DNA of 64,000 nucleotides from SYIM01 sp039800205. GTDB lineage: Bacteria > Pseudomonadota > Gammaproteobacteria > Burkholderiales > Burkholderiaceae_E. Location: assembly GCA_039800205.1 (NCBI GenBank), contig JBDLRB010000268.1, forward strand, positions 1 through 64,000, written 5' to 3'. Position 1 is the first letter of the stretch. Every line of letters begins with the position of its first letter. Below the pieces are notes generated by a model. The model was not told where the DNA came from and did not search any database. It saw only the letters and a program-made list of their open reading frames with translations. Of the stretch, positions 17,032 through 25,687 are shown in pieces. The translations under genes and the position numbers were made by a program.

Positions 17032-18113
17032 GCGGCCTGTCCGGTGGGCGCGCCGATGCGCGCGTCATACTGTCGGGCGATCCAGTCGCGATAGGCGCCA
17101 CTCTGCACGGAGGCCACCCATTCCGGGTGCTCCAGATACCAGTCGATGGTGCGCGCCATGCCCGTATCGAACCGGTGCTCGGGTTGCCAGGCGAGTTCGC
17201 GCTCGATCTTGCGTGTATCGATGGCGTAGCGTCGGTCGTGCCCGGGGCGGTCCGCCACGTATGTGATGAGGCGGGCGCGTGGACCCTGCGGATCGGGTCG
17301 GCGGGCGTCGAGACGTTCGCAGATGGTGCGAACGACATCGATGTTGGCCATCTCGCTTCGCCCCCCGATGTTGTACGTTTGCCCTGGCTGACCGTGGTCA
17401 AGCACGGTGCGCAAGGCCGAACAGTGGTCTCCGACATAGAGCCAGTCCCGCACTTGAAGACCGTCCCCGTAAACCGGCAGGGGCCGACCGGCGAGCGCAT
17501 TGGCGATCACCAGCGGAATCAGTTTCTCCGGGAACTGCATGGGCCCGTAGTTGTTCGAGCAGTTGGTGATGAGGGTCGGCAGGCCGTACGTATGGTGCCA
17601 GGCCCGGACCAGATGGTCTGAAGAGGCTTTTGACGCTGCGTACGGGCTGTTTGGCGCGTAGGGCGTTGTCTCGGAAAAGGGCGGATCGTGCGGTTCGAGT
17701 GTGCCGTAGACCTCATCGGTCGAGACATGCAGAAACCGAAAGGCGGCCCGCTGATCGGGGGCTTGCTTCAGCCACCAGGACCGGCAGGCCTCCAGCAGGC
17801 AGAAGGTGCCCTCGACGTTGGTCTGAATGAAAGCACCCGGACCGAGGATCGACCGATCCACGTGACTTTCAGCCGCGAAATGAAGAATGGCTCGGGGTTG
17901 AATTCGATCCAGCAGGCCATCGATCAGGGCGCGGTCGTTGATGTCCCCGCGCACGAACTCGAAGCGGGGGTCGGCATCGATCGGCTCGAGGTTGGCCCGA
18001 TTACCCGCGTACGTCAGGGCGTCCAGAACCATGATGGGCTCGTCGTTGACGCGCAGCCAGTCGAGTGCGAAGTTCGCGCCAATGAAACCGGCGCCTCCGG
18101 TGATGAGAATCAT
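17028..18113 (-). CDS. rfbB: dTDP-glucose 4,6-dehydratase
   Basis: RmlB converts dTDP-glucose to the 4-keto-6-deoxy sugar using bound NAD. The 361-residue protein has ILITGGAGFIGANF, HFAAESHVDRSI, HVSTDEVYG, the YAASKASSDHLV catalytic motif (YxxxK) and NCSNNYGP. It is the first of four rml genes that together supply dTDP-L-rhamnose for surface polysaccharide. No glycosyltransferases are next to it. Confidence 0.97.
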   Translation of the reverse strand: MILITGGAGFIGANFALDWLRVNDEPIMVLDALTYAGNRANLEPIDADPRFEFVRGDINDRALIDGLLDRIQPRAILHFAAESHVDRSILGPGAFIQTNVEGTFCLLEACRSWWLKQAPDQRAAFRFLHVSTDEVYGTLEPHDPPFSETTPYAPNSPYAASKASSDHLVRAWHHTYGLPTLITNCSNNYGPMQFPEKLIPLVIANALAGRPLPVYGDGLQVRDWLYVGDHCSALRTVLDHGQPGQTYNIGGRSEMANIDVVRTICERLDARRPDPQGPRARLITYVADRPGHDRRYAIDTRKIERELAWQPEHRFDTGMARTIDWYLEHPEWVASVQSGAYRDWIARQYDARIGAPTGQAA

Positions 18114-18153
18114 GACGCGGACGTCCTTGAGCGAGGGGGAATTGACCCATCCA

Positions 18154-18159
18154 ATTATA
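18154..18159 (-). promoter_or_regulatory. Possible -10 box of the rml operon
   Basis: A perfect TATAAT on the minus strand lies about 41 bases before the rfbB start. No good -35 box was found at the usual distance, so the call rests on the -10 match and position only. Confidence 0.35.
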
Positions 18160-18274
18160 GAAGCCCCAGATCGCCTGACGGACGATCCGGGTTTGATTTT
18201 CGGTGCAACGTTTGACGCGGACTGAGGTTACACTTCGCAACAGAGGCCGTCAGGCCCACGACCGGAGGGAAATC

Positions 18275-19453
18275 ATGAACCTGAACTATTCTCGCGAAGA
18301 GTTGGCTTTTCGCGATGAGGTCCGATCCTGGCTCAGGGACAATCTGCCAAACGATTTGCGCGACAAGGTGCTCGAGTACCGGCATCTGGACAAGGATGAT
18401 CTGCTGCGCTGGCATCGCATCCTTGCGAAAAAGGGTTGGGTGGCACCCGCCTGGCCGGTCGAGTGGGGCGGAACCGGATGGAACGCGGTCGAACGCTACA
18501 TCTGGGAAGAGGAGAGCGCGCTCGCCGGGGCGCCCCCCATCGTGCCGTTTGGCATCACCATGTGTGCCCAGGTGTTGCTTCGCTTCGGATCCGAAGCCCA
18601 GAAGAAGCACTATTTGCCGCGCATCTACAACGGCGAGGACTTCTGGGTGCAAGGCTACTCAGAGCCCGGCTCCGGGTCGGACCTGGCCTCGCTCAAGACG
18701 CGGGCCGAACGGCAGGGCGATCACTATGTCGTCAATGGCCAGAAAATCTGGACCACGCTTGGTCACTATGGCGACTGGATCTTCTGCCTGGTACGGACGG
18801 ACCCCCAGGCGACCAAGAATCAGGAGGGCATCAGCTTCCTTCTGATCGACATGAAGACGCCCGGCATCACCGTGAGGCCCTTGATCCTCATCGATGAAGC
18901 CCATGAGGTGAACGAGGTGTTCTTCGACAACGTTCGGGTACCCGTCGAGAACCTGGTTCATGAAGAGCACAAGGGCTGGACCGTGGCCAAGTATCTGCTG
19001 GGTCACGAGCGACTGAACACCGGCCGGATCGGCGCATCCAAGCGTGAGTTGCTGAAACTGCGTGAGGCGGCCGCCGTGACCTTGTACCGTGGCAAGCCCT
19101 TCCTCGAGGATGTTCGCTTTCGCGATCGTCTTACCCGGGTCGAGGTCGAGCTCGCCGCGCTCGAAATCACCAATATGCGCTTCGTTGACGAAATGCGTCA
19201 GACCGGGCGCATCGGGCCCGAGGTCTCGATGCTGAAGATCCGTGGCACGGAAATCCAGCAGGCGATTACCGAACTCGCCATGCAGGTGCTGGGCCCCCGG
19301 GCGCAAGCCTTCAGACCGATCGACTACGACGGCTTCGATCTGCTCGAGGGCGCTGTGGCCGCGCGGTATTTCAATTACAGAAAGACGTCGATTTACGCCG
19401 GTTCCAACGAGATCCAGCGCAACATTTTCGCCAAGATGGCCCTGGGACTTTGA
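18275..19453 (+). CDS. Acyl-CoA dehydrogenase, PimC-like large subunit
   Basis: The start at 18275 (MNLNYSREELAFRDEVRSWL) follows GGAGGG and gives 392 residues. WVAPAWPVEWGGTGW, YSEPGSGSDLASLKT and GQKIWTTLGHYGDWIFCL are typical of the pimeloyl-CoA dehydrogenase/FadE subgroup that works as a two-gene heteromer. The usual C-terminal catalytic glutamate is replaced: IYAGSNEIQ in place of IYEGTNE. The glutamate in GHERLNTGRIG (residue 245) sits where isovaleryl-CoA dehydrogenase-type enzymes keep their base, so it is probably the catalytic residue. The next gene starts three bases after its stop. Confidence 0.87.
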   Translation: MNLNYSREELAFRDEVRSWLRDNLPNDLRDKVLEYRHLDKDDLLRWHRILAKKGWVAPAWPVEWGGTGWNAVERYIWEEESALAGAPPIVPFGITMCAQVLLRFGSEAQKKHYLPRIYNGEDFWVQGYSEPGSGSDLASLKTRAERQGDHYVVNGQKIWTTLGHYGDWIFCLVRTDPQATKNQEGISFLLIDMKTPGITVRPLILIDEAHEVNEVFFDNVRVPVENLVHEEHKGWTVAKYLLGHERLNTGRIGASKRELLKLREAAAVTLYRGKPFLEDVRFRDRLTRVEVELAALEITNMRFVDEMRQTGRIGPEVSMLKIRGTEIQQAITELAMQVLGPRAQAFRPIDYDGFDLLEGAVAARYFNYRKTSIYAGSNEIQRNIFAKMALGL

Positions 19454-19456
19454 GCG

Positions 19457-20605
19457 ATGAATTTCCAGTACACCGAAGAGCAGCAACTGCTGGCCGACTC
19501 GTTCGCCCGGCTGGCGCAGGAGCAATACGATTTCGAAGTCCGCAAGGCGATCATCGCTTCGCCGGCCGGTCACAGTCCAGCGATCTGGTCACAGCTCGCC
19601 GAGCTCGGCTTGCTGGCGGTCACCTTGCCGGCCGAACACGGGGGCTTCGACGGCGGAACCCTCGATCTGGTGGCCACCATGGGCACCATCGGCACAGCGT
19701 TGATGGTCGAGCCCTTCCTGCCGACGGTGGTCGCGGCCCGGCTCATTGCCCGGGTGGGGAGCACAGCGCAGCAGGCGGCCTGGCTACCGAGCGTGGGGGC
19801 TGGGCAGGTGAAGCTTGCCCTCGCACACGATGAATCGGCGGCGCGCTACGACCTCGCACAGATTGGACAGACTCGCGCCGAGCGCGCGGGCCGGGGCTGG
19901 CGGATCAAGGGCTCGAAATCCATGGTGATTGGCGCGCCGCTGGCGGACCAGCTCATCGTATCGGCGCGCACTTCGGGCGAGCCCGGCGATTCGACGGGTC
20001 TCTCACTCTTTCTGGTGCCGGCATCGACGCCCGGGCTGTCGATGCAGACCTTGCGGACCCAGGACGGATTCAGGGCGGCCGATCTGGATCTGCGCGAGAT
20101 CGAGATCGGCGAGGACGCCCTGCTGGGTGCGGCCGATCAGGCGTTTGATGCGCTGGCCGAGGTCATCGACTTTGCCACGGTGCTGGCCTGCGCCGAGGCG
20201 ATCGGGGCGATGCAATCGGCCAATGCCGCAACCCTCGACTATCTGAAGACGCGCCGGCAGTTTGGTGTGCCGATCGGCAGCTTTCAAGCGCTTCAGCACC
20301 GTCTGGTTGACCTGTTCATTTCGGCCGAGCAGGCACGCTCGATCACCCTGCTCGCGTGCGCGCGCTTTGATGCCGCAACGAAGGGTGAGATCAGTGTCCG
20401 GGAGCGGATGCAGAGTGTCTCAGCGGCCAAGCTGCGGGTCTGTGATGCCGCCCGCCACGTCGGTCAGGAGTCGGTGCAGTTGCATGGCGGCATGGGGATG
20501 ACCCAGGAAATGAAGATCGCACACACCTTCAAGCGGCTGACCATGCTGGGTCAGCAGTTTGGCGATGCCGATCATCATCTGGACCGGTATGCGTCGTTGA
20601 ACTGA
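19457..20605 (+). CDS. Acyl-CoA dehydrogenase, PimD-like small subunit
   Basis: The 382-residue partner begins MNFQYTEEQQLLADSFARL and carries ELGLLAVTLPAEHGGFDGG, a variable middle domain, and the flavin-binding RRQFGVPIGSFQALQHRLVD and QLHGGMGMTQEMKIAHTFKRL segments. No C-terminal catalytic glutamate in an EGTNE motif is present, in keeping with a subunit that works together with the preceding protein. Substrate could be a long, branched or dicarboxylic acyl-CoA; that is inference from the subgroup. Its 3' end overlaps the convergent phoR gene by 77 bases. Confidence 0.86.
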   Translation: MNFQYTEEQQLLADSFARLAQEQYDFEVRKAIIASPAGHSPAIWSQLAELGLLAVTLPAEHGGFDGGTLDLVATMGTIGTALMVEPFLPTVVAARLIARVGSTAQQAAWLPSVGAGQVKLALAHDESAARYDLAQIGQTRAERAGRGWRIKGSKSMVIGAPLADQLIVSARTSGEPGDSTGLSLFLVPASTPGLSMQTLRTQDGFRAADLDLREIEIGEDALLGAADQAFDALAEVIDFATVLACAEAIGAMQSANAATLDYLKTRRQFGVPIGSFQALQHRLVDLFISAEQARSITLLACARFDAATKGEISVRERMQSVSAAKLRVCDAARHVGQESVQLHGGMGMTQEMKIAHTFKRLTMLGQQFGDADHHLDRYASLN

Positions 20606-21911
20606 CCGATTGCGCACCGCCGGCCGATTCGTCGGCCAGCAGCCGCCGGGCGGGCAAACGAATCGTGAAGGTACTGCCCGATCCCAGTTCGCTTTCGATC
20701 TTCAGACTGGCCTGATGGCGGTGCAAGATGCGCTTGACGATCGCCAGCCCCAGGCCGGTTCCACCTGTCTCGCGTGACCGGCTCCGGTCCACCCGGTAGA
20801 AGCGTTCGCTGATCCGAGGAAGGTGCTCGGGCGCGATACCGATCCCGGTATCGCGTACGCTGATCCACCCTTCGTCATCCCGAACCCGCCACGCGAGGGT
20901 GATCTGTCCGCCGTCGGGGGTGTAGCGAACCGCATTGGTCAACAGATTACGGATTGCGCTTTCGAACTCGGCCGGGATGGCCAGCACTCGTCGCGGGCCG
21001 TCGAAGTGCAGTTCGATCGTATGCCGTGGGCCGGAGAGTGTTCGTGCTTCGTACTCCAGCGACTGCAAGAGGCTCAGCAGGTCGACTTCGGCTTCGTCGG
21101 CGCGGTCGGCCGCGCGCTCCAGCGCCGAGAGCGTCAACAGATCGCTGACCAGGCGCCCCATCGTTTCACTTTGGCGAAGGATCGATCCGAGGTACTGCCT
21201 TCGCGAGGCCTCGTCAAGATCCAGATTGAGGAGCGTCTCGGCGAAGCCGGCGATGACGGTCGCAGGGGTCCGAATCTCGTGCGATACGTTCGCAACGAAA
21301 TCGCTTCGCATCGCATCGAGCTTGGCTTGTTCGGTAATGTCCCGGGTGATCAGCAGTCGGTGTTCATCGTCTGCCGCATGCAGACGTAATTCAAAAACCC
21401 GGCCCGGGCGCTGAGGGAGTTGCATGCGGATGGCCTGAACGCGGCCGTCGCGGCGGTGCAGGGCCTCGATGAATTCAGGTTGGCGGATAAAGTGGTGAAT
21501 CGGGGTCCGTCGGGTAAAGATGTCATGCAGCGTTGCAGCGGCCTGATTGCTCCACACCACGTGGTCGAGCCGATCCAGGACGATCAGCCCATCGGGCAGT
21601 CGATCAACCGCTGCGCGGATCCGCTCGAGTTCGGAGTCGAGTTCGGCATTACGATGCTGTTGTTCCCGGGACAGGCGGGTCAGTTGTTCGATCAGTCGTG
21701 TCCAGACCCCCCAGCCCAGCGGCAGGACGCGCTGGGTCGGCAGGGCCGCCCAGGCGCGCAGCCGATCCAGGTACCAGGTCTGGATCAGGATCGTCGCCGC
21801 GAGGGCGATGGCGAGTACGCCAAAGGCAATGACCGGCGACAGGTAGGCGTGCGCAAACCCGGCCACCAGCAGCGTGAGCGTGAGGATTGTGATCGACCGG
21901 CGCCAGATCAT
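20529..21911 (-). CDS. phoR: Phosphate regulon sensor histidine kinase PhoR
   Basis: PhoR senses phosphate status through the Pst transporter and phosphorylates PhoB. The 460-residue protein has two N-terminal membrane helices (residues about 8 to 46), a PAS-like domain (about 90 to 190), the phospho-acceptor segment FVANVSHEIRTPATVIAGF, and kinase boxes NLLTNAVRYTPDGG, DTGIGIAPEHLPRISERFYRVD and GGTGLGLAIVKRI. The last 39 or so residues are a charged tail beyond the usual end; its final 26 codons overlap the convergent acyl-CoA dehydrogenase gene. It follows phoB by 15 bases. Confidence 0.94.
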   Translation of the reverse strand: MIWRRSITILTLTLLVAGFAHAYLSPVIAFGVLAIALAATILIQTWYLDRLRAWAALPTQRVLPLGWGVWTRLIEQLTRLSREQQHRNAELDSELERIRAAVDRLPDGLIVLDRLDHVVWSNQAAATLHDIFTRRTPIHHFIRQPEFIEALHRRDGRVQAIRMQLPQRPGRVFELRLHAADDEHRLLITRDITEQAKLDAMRSDFVANVSHEIRTPATVIAGFAETLLNLDLDEASRRQYLGSILRQSETMGRLVSDLLTLSALERAADRADEAEVDLLSLLQSLEYEARTLSGPRHTIELHFDGPRRVLAIPAEFESAIRNLLTNAVRYTPDGGQITLAWRVRDDEGWISVRDTGIGIAPEHLPRISERFYRVDRSRSRETGGTGLGLAIVKRILHRHQASLKIESELGSGSTFTIRLPARRLLADESAGGAQSVSSTTHTGPDDDRHRQTADPAWSAA

Positions 21912-21926
21912 TCGATGAGCCCTCTG

Positions 21927-22613
21927 TTAACGTGGCAGGAAACGGTAGCCTCCGCCTCGCACGGTTTCGATCAGACGGTCGTGTCCAGTCCCCGCCAGAG
22001 TCAGTCGGAGCCGACGGATGTGGACGTCGACCGTGCGTTCCTCGATATACACATGATCGCCCCAGACCTTGTCCAGCAGTCGGGCGCGCGAGAGGACGCG
22101 ATCCGGGTGTTTCATCAGGAAATGCAGCAACCGGAATTCGGTCGGACTCAGCGAAAGGGGCTGATCGTCCGCGAAGACCCGGAAGGTATCGGGCTCAAGG
22201 CGCAGCCCTGCGATGTCGATCGGCTGCTCGACCGTGTCCGGCGACGTTCGCCGCAGCAGTGCGCGCACCCGCGCAATCAGCTCCCTCGGCGAGAAGGGCT
22301 TGGTCACGTAGTCGTCGGCCCCGACGTCAAAGGCCTGGAGCTTGTCGCCTTCCTGCGCTCGGGCCGTCAGCATGATCAGCGGTATCGCGCGAAGCTTTGG
22401 ATGCGCACGCAGATCGCGCGCCCAGTCGACGCCGGAACGCCCGGGCAGCATCCAGTCCAGCACGATGAGCTCGGGCGTGAGCAGGTCCAATCGCGCAGAC
22501 GCCGCTTCGGCCGATTCGACGGCGATCGGATCAAAACCCGCATGACGCAGGTTGACGACCAGCAGTTCTCGGATGTCGTCTTCGTCTTCGACGACCAGGA
22601 TGCGTGCAGACAT
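21927..22613 (-). CDS. phoB: Phosphate regulon response regulator PhoB
   Basis: PhoB binds PHO boxes when phosphorylated and activates phosphate-scavenging genes. The receiver domain (ILVVEDEDDIRELL, phospho-acceptor in VLDWMLPG, PLIMLTARAQ, YVTKPFSPREL) is followed by an OmpR-type winged helix (LSPTEFRLLHFLMKHPDRVLSR, VDVHIRRLR). The start at 22613 (MSARILVVED) gives 228 residues, normal for the family; an ATG nine codons upstream is possible, and neither has a good ribosome site. A three-unit PHO box lies about 45 bases upstream, so autoregulation is expected. Confidence 0.94.
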   Translation of the reverse strand: MSARILVVEDEDDIRELLVVNLRHAGFDPIAVESAEAASARLDLLTPELIVLDWMLPGRSGVDWARDLRAHPKLRAIPLIMLTARAQEGDKLQAFDVGADDYVTKPFSPRELIARVRALLRRTSPDTVEQPIDIAGLRLEPDTFRVFADDQPLSLSPTEFRLLHFLMKHPDRVLSRARLLDKVWGDHVYIEERTVDVHIRRLRLTLAGTGHDRLIETVRGGGYRFLPR

Positions 22614-22657
22614 GGGAGGCGGGCGCCCCGGACGGCGCATGGGTCAGGAATCGTCTG

Positions 22658-22690
22658 AGATTATGACCCGATGATGACAGTGCGATGACG
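22658..22690 (-). promoter_or_regulatory. Three-unit PHO box upstream of phoB
   Basis: On the minus strand the motif GTCAT occurs three times at exactly 11-base intervals (units CGTCATCGCAC, TGTCATCATCG, GGTCATAATCT). This is the repeat spacing and core of the PhoB-binding PHO box (two or more 11-bp units of CTGTCATAAAK type). It starts 14 bases after the deoxynucleoside kinase gene ends and lies just before phoB. The third unit contains CATAAT, which could also act as a -10. Confidence 0.75.
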
Positions 22691-22703
22691 ATTCGCTGCG
22701 CGA

Positions 22704-23366
22704 TCAGTCGCCCACGCTGAAGAAACTTCGGCGGCCGCGCAAATCGCCCAGTTGCCGCAGCAGCACTGCGAAATCCTCGTCGTCGTCGATGGGGTTGAGG
22801 CGCTCGGTGTTGACGATCAGGATGGGCGCTGCGTCGTATTCGTGAAAGTAGCTGCTGTAGCGATCGATCAAGGCGCGGAGATAGACCTCGCTGATCTGCG
22901 CCTCCATCGAGAGGCCGCGCCGTCGAATCCGTTCGAGCAGCGTGTCGGGGGAGGCCTGCAGATAGATGACCAGGTCGGGGACGGGGGCCTGGGGTTGCAG
23001 GCTCGCGTGGATTGTGCGGTAGAGCTGATATTCGTCATCGTCGAGCGTCAGCCGGGCAAAGAGCGGGTCTTTGTCGAGCAGAAAATCACCCGTGACCGCG
23101 GTGGTGAACAGGTCTCTCTGGGCCAGGTCACGAAGCTGATTGATGCGCTGAAACAGGAAGAAGAGCTGGGTGGGTAAGGCCCAGCGCCGACTGTCGCGAT
23201 AGAAGCGCTCGAGAAACGGATTTTCGCCGGGCTGCTCCAGGACCAGGTCCGTCGAAAAGCGTTCGGCCATCTTTCGCGCGAGCGAGGTCTTGCCCGCGCC
23301 AATCGGGCCTTCGATCACGATATGTCGGAAGCGCTCGTAGGGGGAGGGGGTCGAAGATGTAGTCAT
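22704..23366 (-). CDS. Deoxynucleoside kinase family protein
   Basis: This 220-residue protein belongs to the deoxyadenosine/deoxyguanosine kinase family, which phosphorylates deoxynucleosides for salvage. The P-loop IEGPIGAGKTSLAR lies at residues about 17 to 30, followed by EQPGENPFLERFYRDSRRWALPTQLFFLFQR, LDKDPLFA, a YLQASPDTLLERIRRRG lid-like segment and LIDRYSSYFHEYD. The start at 23366 overlaps the stop of the DUF486 gene by four bases. A longer reading from 23414 lies inside that gene. The run pcnB-folK-deoxynucleoside kinase is common in Burkholderiales. Confidence 0.88.
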   Translation of the reverse strand: MTTSSTPSPYERFRHIVIEGPIGAGKTSLARKMAERFSTDLVLEQPGENPFLERFYRDSRRWALPTQLFFLFQRINQLRDLAQRDLFTTAVTGDFLLDKDPLFARLTLDDDEYQLYRTIHASLQPQAPVPDLVIYLQASPDTLLERIRRRGLSMEAQISEVYLRALIDRYSSYFHEYDAAPILIVNTERLNPIDDDEDFAVLLRQLGDLRGRRSFFSVGD

Positions 23367-23713
23367 GATCTGAAGATGAAGTAGACCGCCCCCAGCATGC
23401 ATAGCGCGGCCCAAAGGTAGTCGAGCTTGACGGGCTGGTTCATGTAGAGGATGGCAAAGGGGACGAACACCGCAAGTGTGATGACCTCCTGAAGGATCTT
23501 CAACTGAGGCAGGCTGAACTGACCATAGCCGATCCGGTTGGCCGGTACCTGCAGCAGGTATTCAAAGAGTGCGATGCCCCAGCTGACCAGCGCCGCGATC
23601 CACCAGGGACGCGCCGCCATGTCTTTCAGGTGAGCGTACCAGGCGAAGGTCATGAAGACGTTCGATGCGGTCAGCAGGAGAACAGTCTGCAAGGAAATGG
23701 GGATCGAGCTCAT
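23363..23713 (-). CDS. DUF486 (DMT-like) family membrane protein
   Basis: The 116-residue product has four hydrophobic helices and the DUF486 pattern: LLTASNVFMTFAWYAHLK, WWIAALVSWGIALFEYLLQVPANRIGY, FSLPQLKILQEVITLAVF and a final helix ending in VYFIFRS. The family resembles half of a drug/metabolite transporter and has no proven substrate. Both ends overlap neighbours by four bases (folK stop, deoxynucleoside kinase start), so the three genes are probably translated in a coupled way. Confidence 0.85.
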   Translation of the reverse strand: MSSIPISLQTVLLLTASNVFMTFAWYAHLKDMAARPWWIAALVSWGIALFEYLLQVPANRIGYGQFSLPQLKILQEVITLAVFVPFAILYMNQPVKLDYLWAALCMLGAVYFIFRS

Positions 23714-24258
23714 TTCGGTTCCCACCCGAGGGGGCCCGTCAGTGTACCGCTCGTTTCGTCCAGCCCGGCACAAACCGCGATCGAGCCGATGGGTTCGAGC
23801 TCCTGGTCGAGACAGTTCGCCCACAACAGTCGGGCGGGTCCATGGCCGGGGATCACGATCGCGGGATCGAGTTCCAGCAGCGGTGCAAGTACGAAGGCAC
23901 GCAGGTGCATGCGCGGATGCGGAACCTGCAGATCCGGGTGGTCAATGGTCTCCTGGTCGACCAAAAGGAGGTCGAGATCCAGTGTCCTGGGCGCATTCGG
24001 ATAGGGGCGCTGGCGGCCCGCGTCGCGCTCCACCTGTTGCAGCGCCCTCAGCAGATCGATGGCCGAAATCGCTGACTGGACGCGGATCACCGCGTTGACG
24101 AAATCGGGCCCGGTCGCCCCGATCGGTGCACTTCGATACAGGCGGGAGCAGCCGGACAGGCGCAGCGAATCCAGTGTTCGGAGCGTGCCGATCGCCTGTT
24201 CGATGGTCAGGCGGGGCGAGCCCAGGTTGGCGCCCAGGCCGATATAACAGGTCCGCAT
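23710..24258 (-). CDS. folK: 2-amino-4-hydroxy-6-hydroxymethyldihydropteridine pyrophosphokinase
   Basis: FolK transfers pyrophosphate from ATP to the pterin precursor in folate synthesis. From the ATG at 24258 it is 182 residues, starting MRTCYIGLGANLGSPRLTIEQ. GPDFVNAVIRVQS, and APRTLDLDLLLVDQ with the metal-binding aspartates, are characteristic, as is LQVPHPRMHLRAFVLAPLLELDP. It starts 28 bases after the pcnB stop. Confidence 0.95.
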   Translation of the reverse strand: MRTCYIGLGANLGSPRLTIEQAIGTLRTLDSLRLSGCSRLYRSAPIGATGPDFVNAVIRVQSAISAIDLLRALQQVERDAGRQRPYPNAPRTLDLDLLLVDQETIDHPDLQVPHPRMHLRAFVLAPLLELDPAIVIPGHGPARLLWANCLDQELEPIGSIAVCAGLDETSGTLTGPLGWEPK

Positions 24259-24286
24259 GGCAGGATGGACGGCGAGCACCGCCCGA

Positions 24287-25687
24287 TCAACGGTCCGCAC
24301 TCGACCCCGTCGGGGTGTTTGCCGCATCGTCAGAGGCGCTGCCGGAGCGCGCCGAGCGACTGCGACTGCGACGCTTGCGTCGAGGACCTGAACCGCCCTC
24401 ACGGGGGGCGACCGATGAGGCCTCACGGATCATTTCGGCGCGGCGTGTCCCGTCGGCATCGATGAACTCGGTCCACCACTGACCGATCGCCTCCGGAAGC
24501 TCACCGGAGTCACATCGCAGCAAGAGGAAATCGTAGCCCGCCCGCAACCGGAGATGGTCGAGCAGGGCAAAGGGCGTCCGGCCCGTCCGGCGCTCGAAAC
24601 GAGGCTGCATCATCCAGATTTCGCGCATGTCCGCCTGGTGACGGCGCTGGATGGCGAGTTGGGCGGCCTGCTGATCCATCACGATATCGATGGCCTCGGC
24701 AAGCGCGGGCACCGACGGTTTGCCCGCGGCCAGGGACTGTTGCCAGCGGACCTGGACGGGCTGCCACAGCAGCGATGCAAACAGAAAACCGGGGGAAATG
24801 GGCTTGCCTGCGAGCACTCTCTGATCGGTGCGCTCGAGTGCGGTGGTCACAAAACGCTCGCCGTCGGGTTGTTCGAGGATCACATCCAGCAGAGGCAACA
24901 GGCCATGGTGCAGGCCCTCCCGGCGCAGTTCATGCAGGCAGGCGAGTGCGTGCCCGCTCACGAGCAGCTTCAGCATTTCGTCGAACAGACGTGCCGCTGG
25001 AACATTGGAGATGAGCGGCGCCAGAGCACGAATGGGCGCACGTGTCCGGGCATCGATCTCAAATCCGAGTTTTGCAACAAATCGCGCGACACGGAGCATC
25101 CGCACCGGATCCTCGCGGAACCGCTGTTCCGGTTCGCCGATGATGCGCAGTACCCGCTTTTTCATGTCGCGCACGCCGTCGTGATAGTCGAGCAGCGTGT
25201 CGGCGATCGGGTCCAGGTAGAGCGCGTTGATCGAGAAATCCCGCCGGGCGGCATCCTCGGCCTGAGAGCCCCAGACGTTGTCTTTCAGAACGCGGCCATG
25301 CTCATCGGTCTCGGCGGCTTCCTGGATGGCGCGGAAGGTGGAGACTTCGATCGTTTCGCGACCAAAGAGGACATGAACGATCTGGAACCGTCGACCGATG
25401 ACGCGGGAACGCCGGAACAGGTTGCGCACCTGGTCGGGCGTGGCGTTGGTGGCGACATCAAAGTCTTTCGGTCGCAGGCCCAGCATCAGGTCGCGTACCG
25501 CGCCGCCGACGACATAGGCCTTGAAACCGGCGTCCTGCAGGGTCCGACAGGTTCGCACAGCGGCCTCGGAAACCAGCGATAGCTCGACGCCGTGGGCGCT
25601 GGCCTTGAGTTGCCGCGCTTTTTCGCGGACGGCCGAGCGAGGCCCGTCATCGCGACCGAGCATTCGACGGATCAGTGAGCGAATCAT
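24287..25687 (-). CDS. pcnB: Poly(A) polymerase I
   Basis: PcnB adds short poly(A) tails that speed RNA decay. The 466-residue protein has the nucleotidyltransferase head AYVVGGAVRDLMLGLRPKDFDVATNA with the metal-binding DFD, RRFQIVHVLFG, and RRDFSINALYLDP, then the RNA-binding segment EDPVRMLRVARFVAKLGFEI. The C-terminus is very basic (RRKRRSRSRSARSG), as in PcnB rather than CCA-adding enzymes. The ATG at 25687 overlaps the stop of the HAD gene by four bases. Confidence 0.95.
   Translation of the reverse strand: MIRSLIRRMLGRDDGPRSAVREKARQLKASAHGVELSLVSEAAVRTCRTLQDAGFKAYVVGGAVRDLMLGLRPKDFDVATNATPDQVRNLFRRSRVIGRRFQIVHVLFGRETIEVSTFRAIQEAAETDEHGRVLKDNVWGSQAEDAARRDFSINALYLDPIADTLLDYHDGVRDMKKRVLRIIGEPEQRFREDPVRMLRVARFVAKLGFEIDARTRAPIRALAPLISNVPAARLFDEMLKLLVSGHALACLHELRREGLHHGLLPLLDVILEQPDGERFVTTALERTDQRVLAGKPISPGFLFASLLWQPVQVRWQQSLAAGKPSVPALAEAIDIVMDQQAAQLAIQRRHQADMREIWMMQPRFERRTGRTPFALLDHLRLRAGYDFLLLRCDSGELPEAIGQWWTEFIDADGTRRAEMIREASSVAPREGGSGPRRKRRSRSRSARSGSASDDAANTPTGSSADR

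Noticed and set aside
21420..22658. 412-codon plus-strand frame
   Set aside because: Antisense to phoR and phoB, whose motifs are unambiguous.
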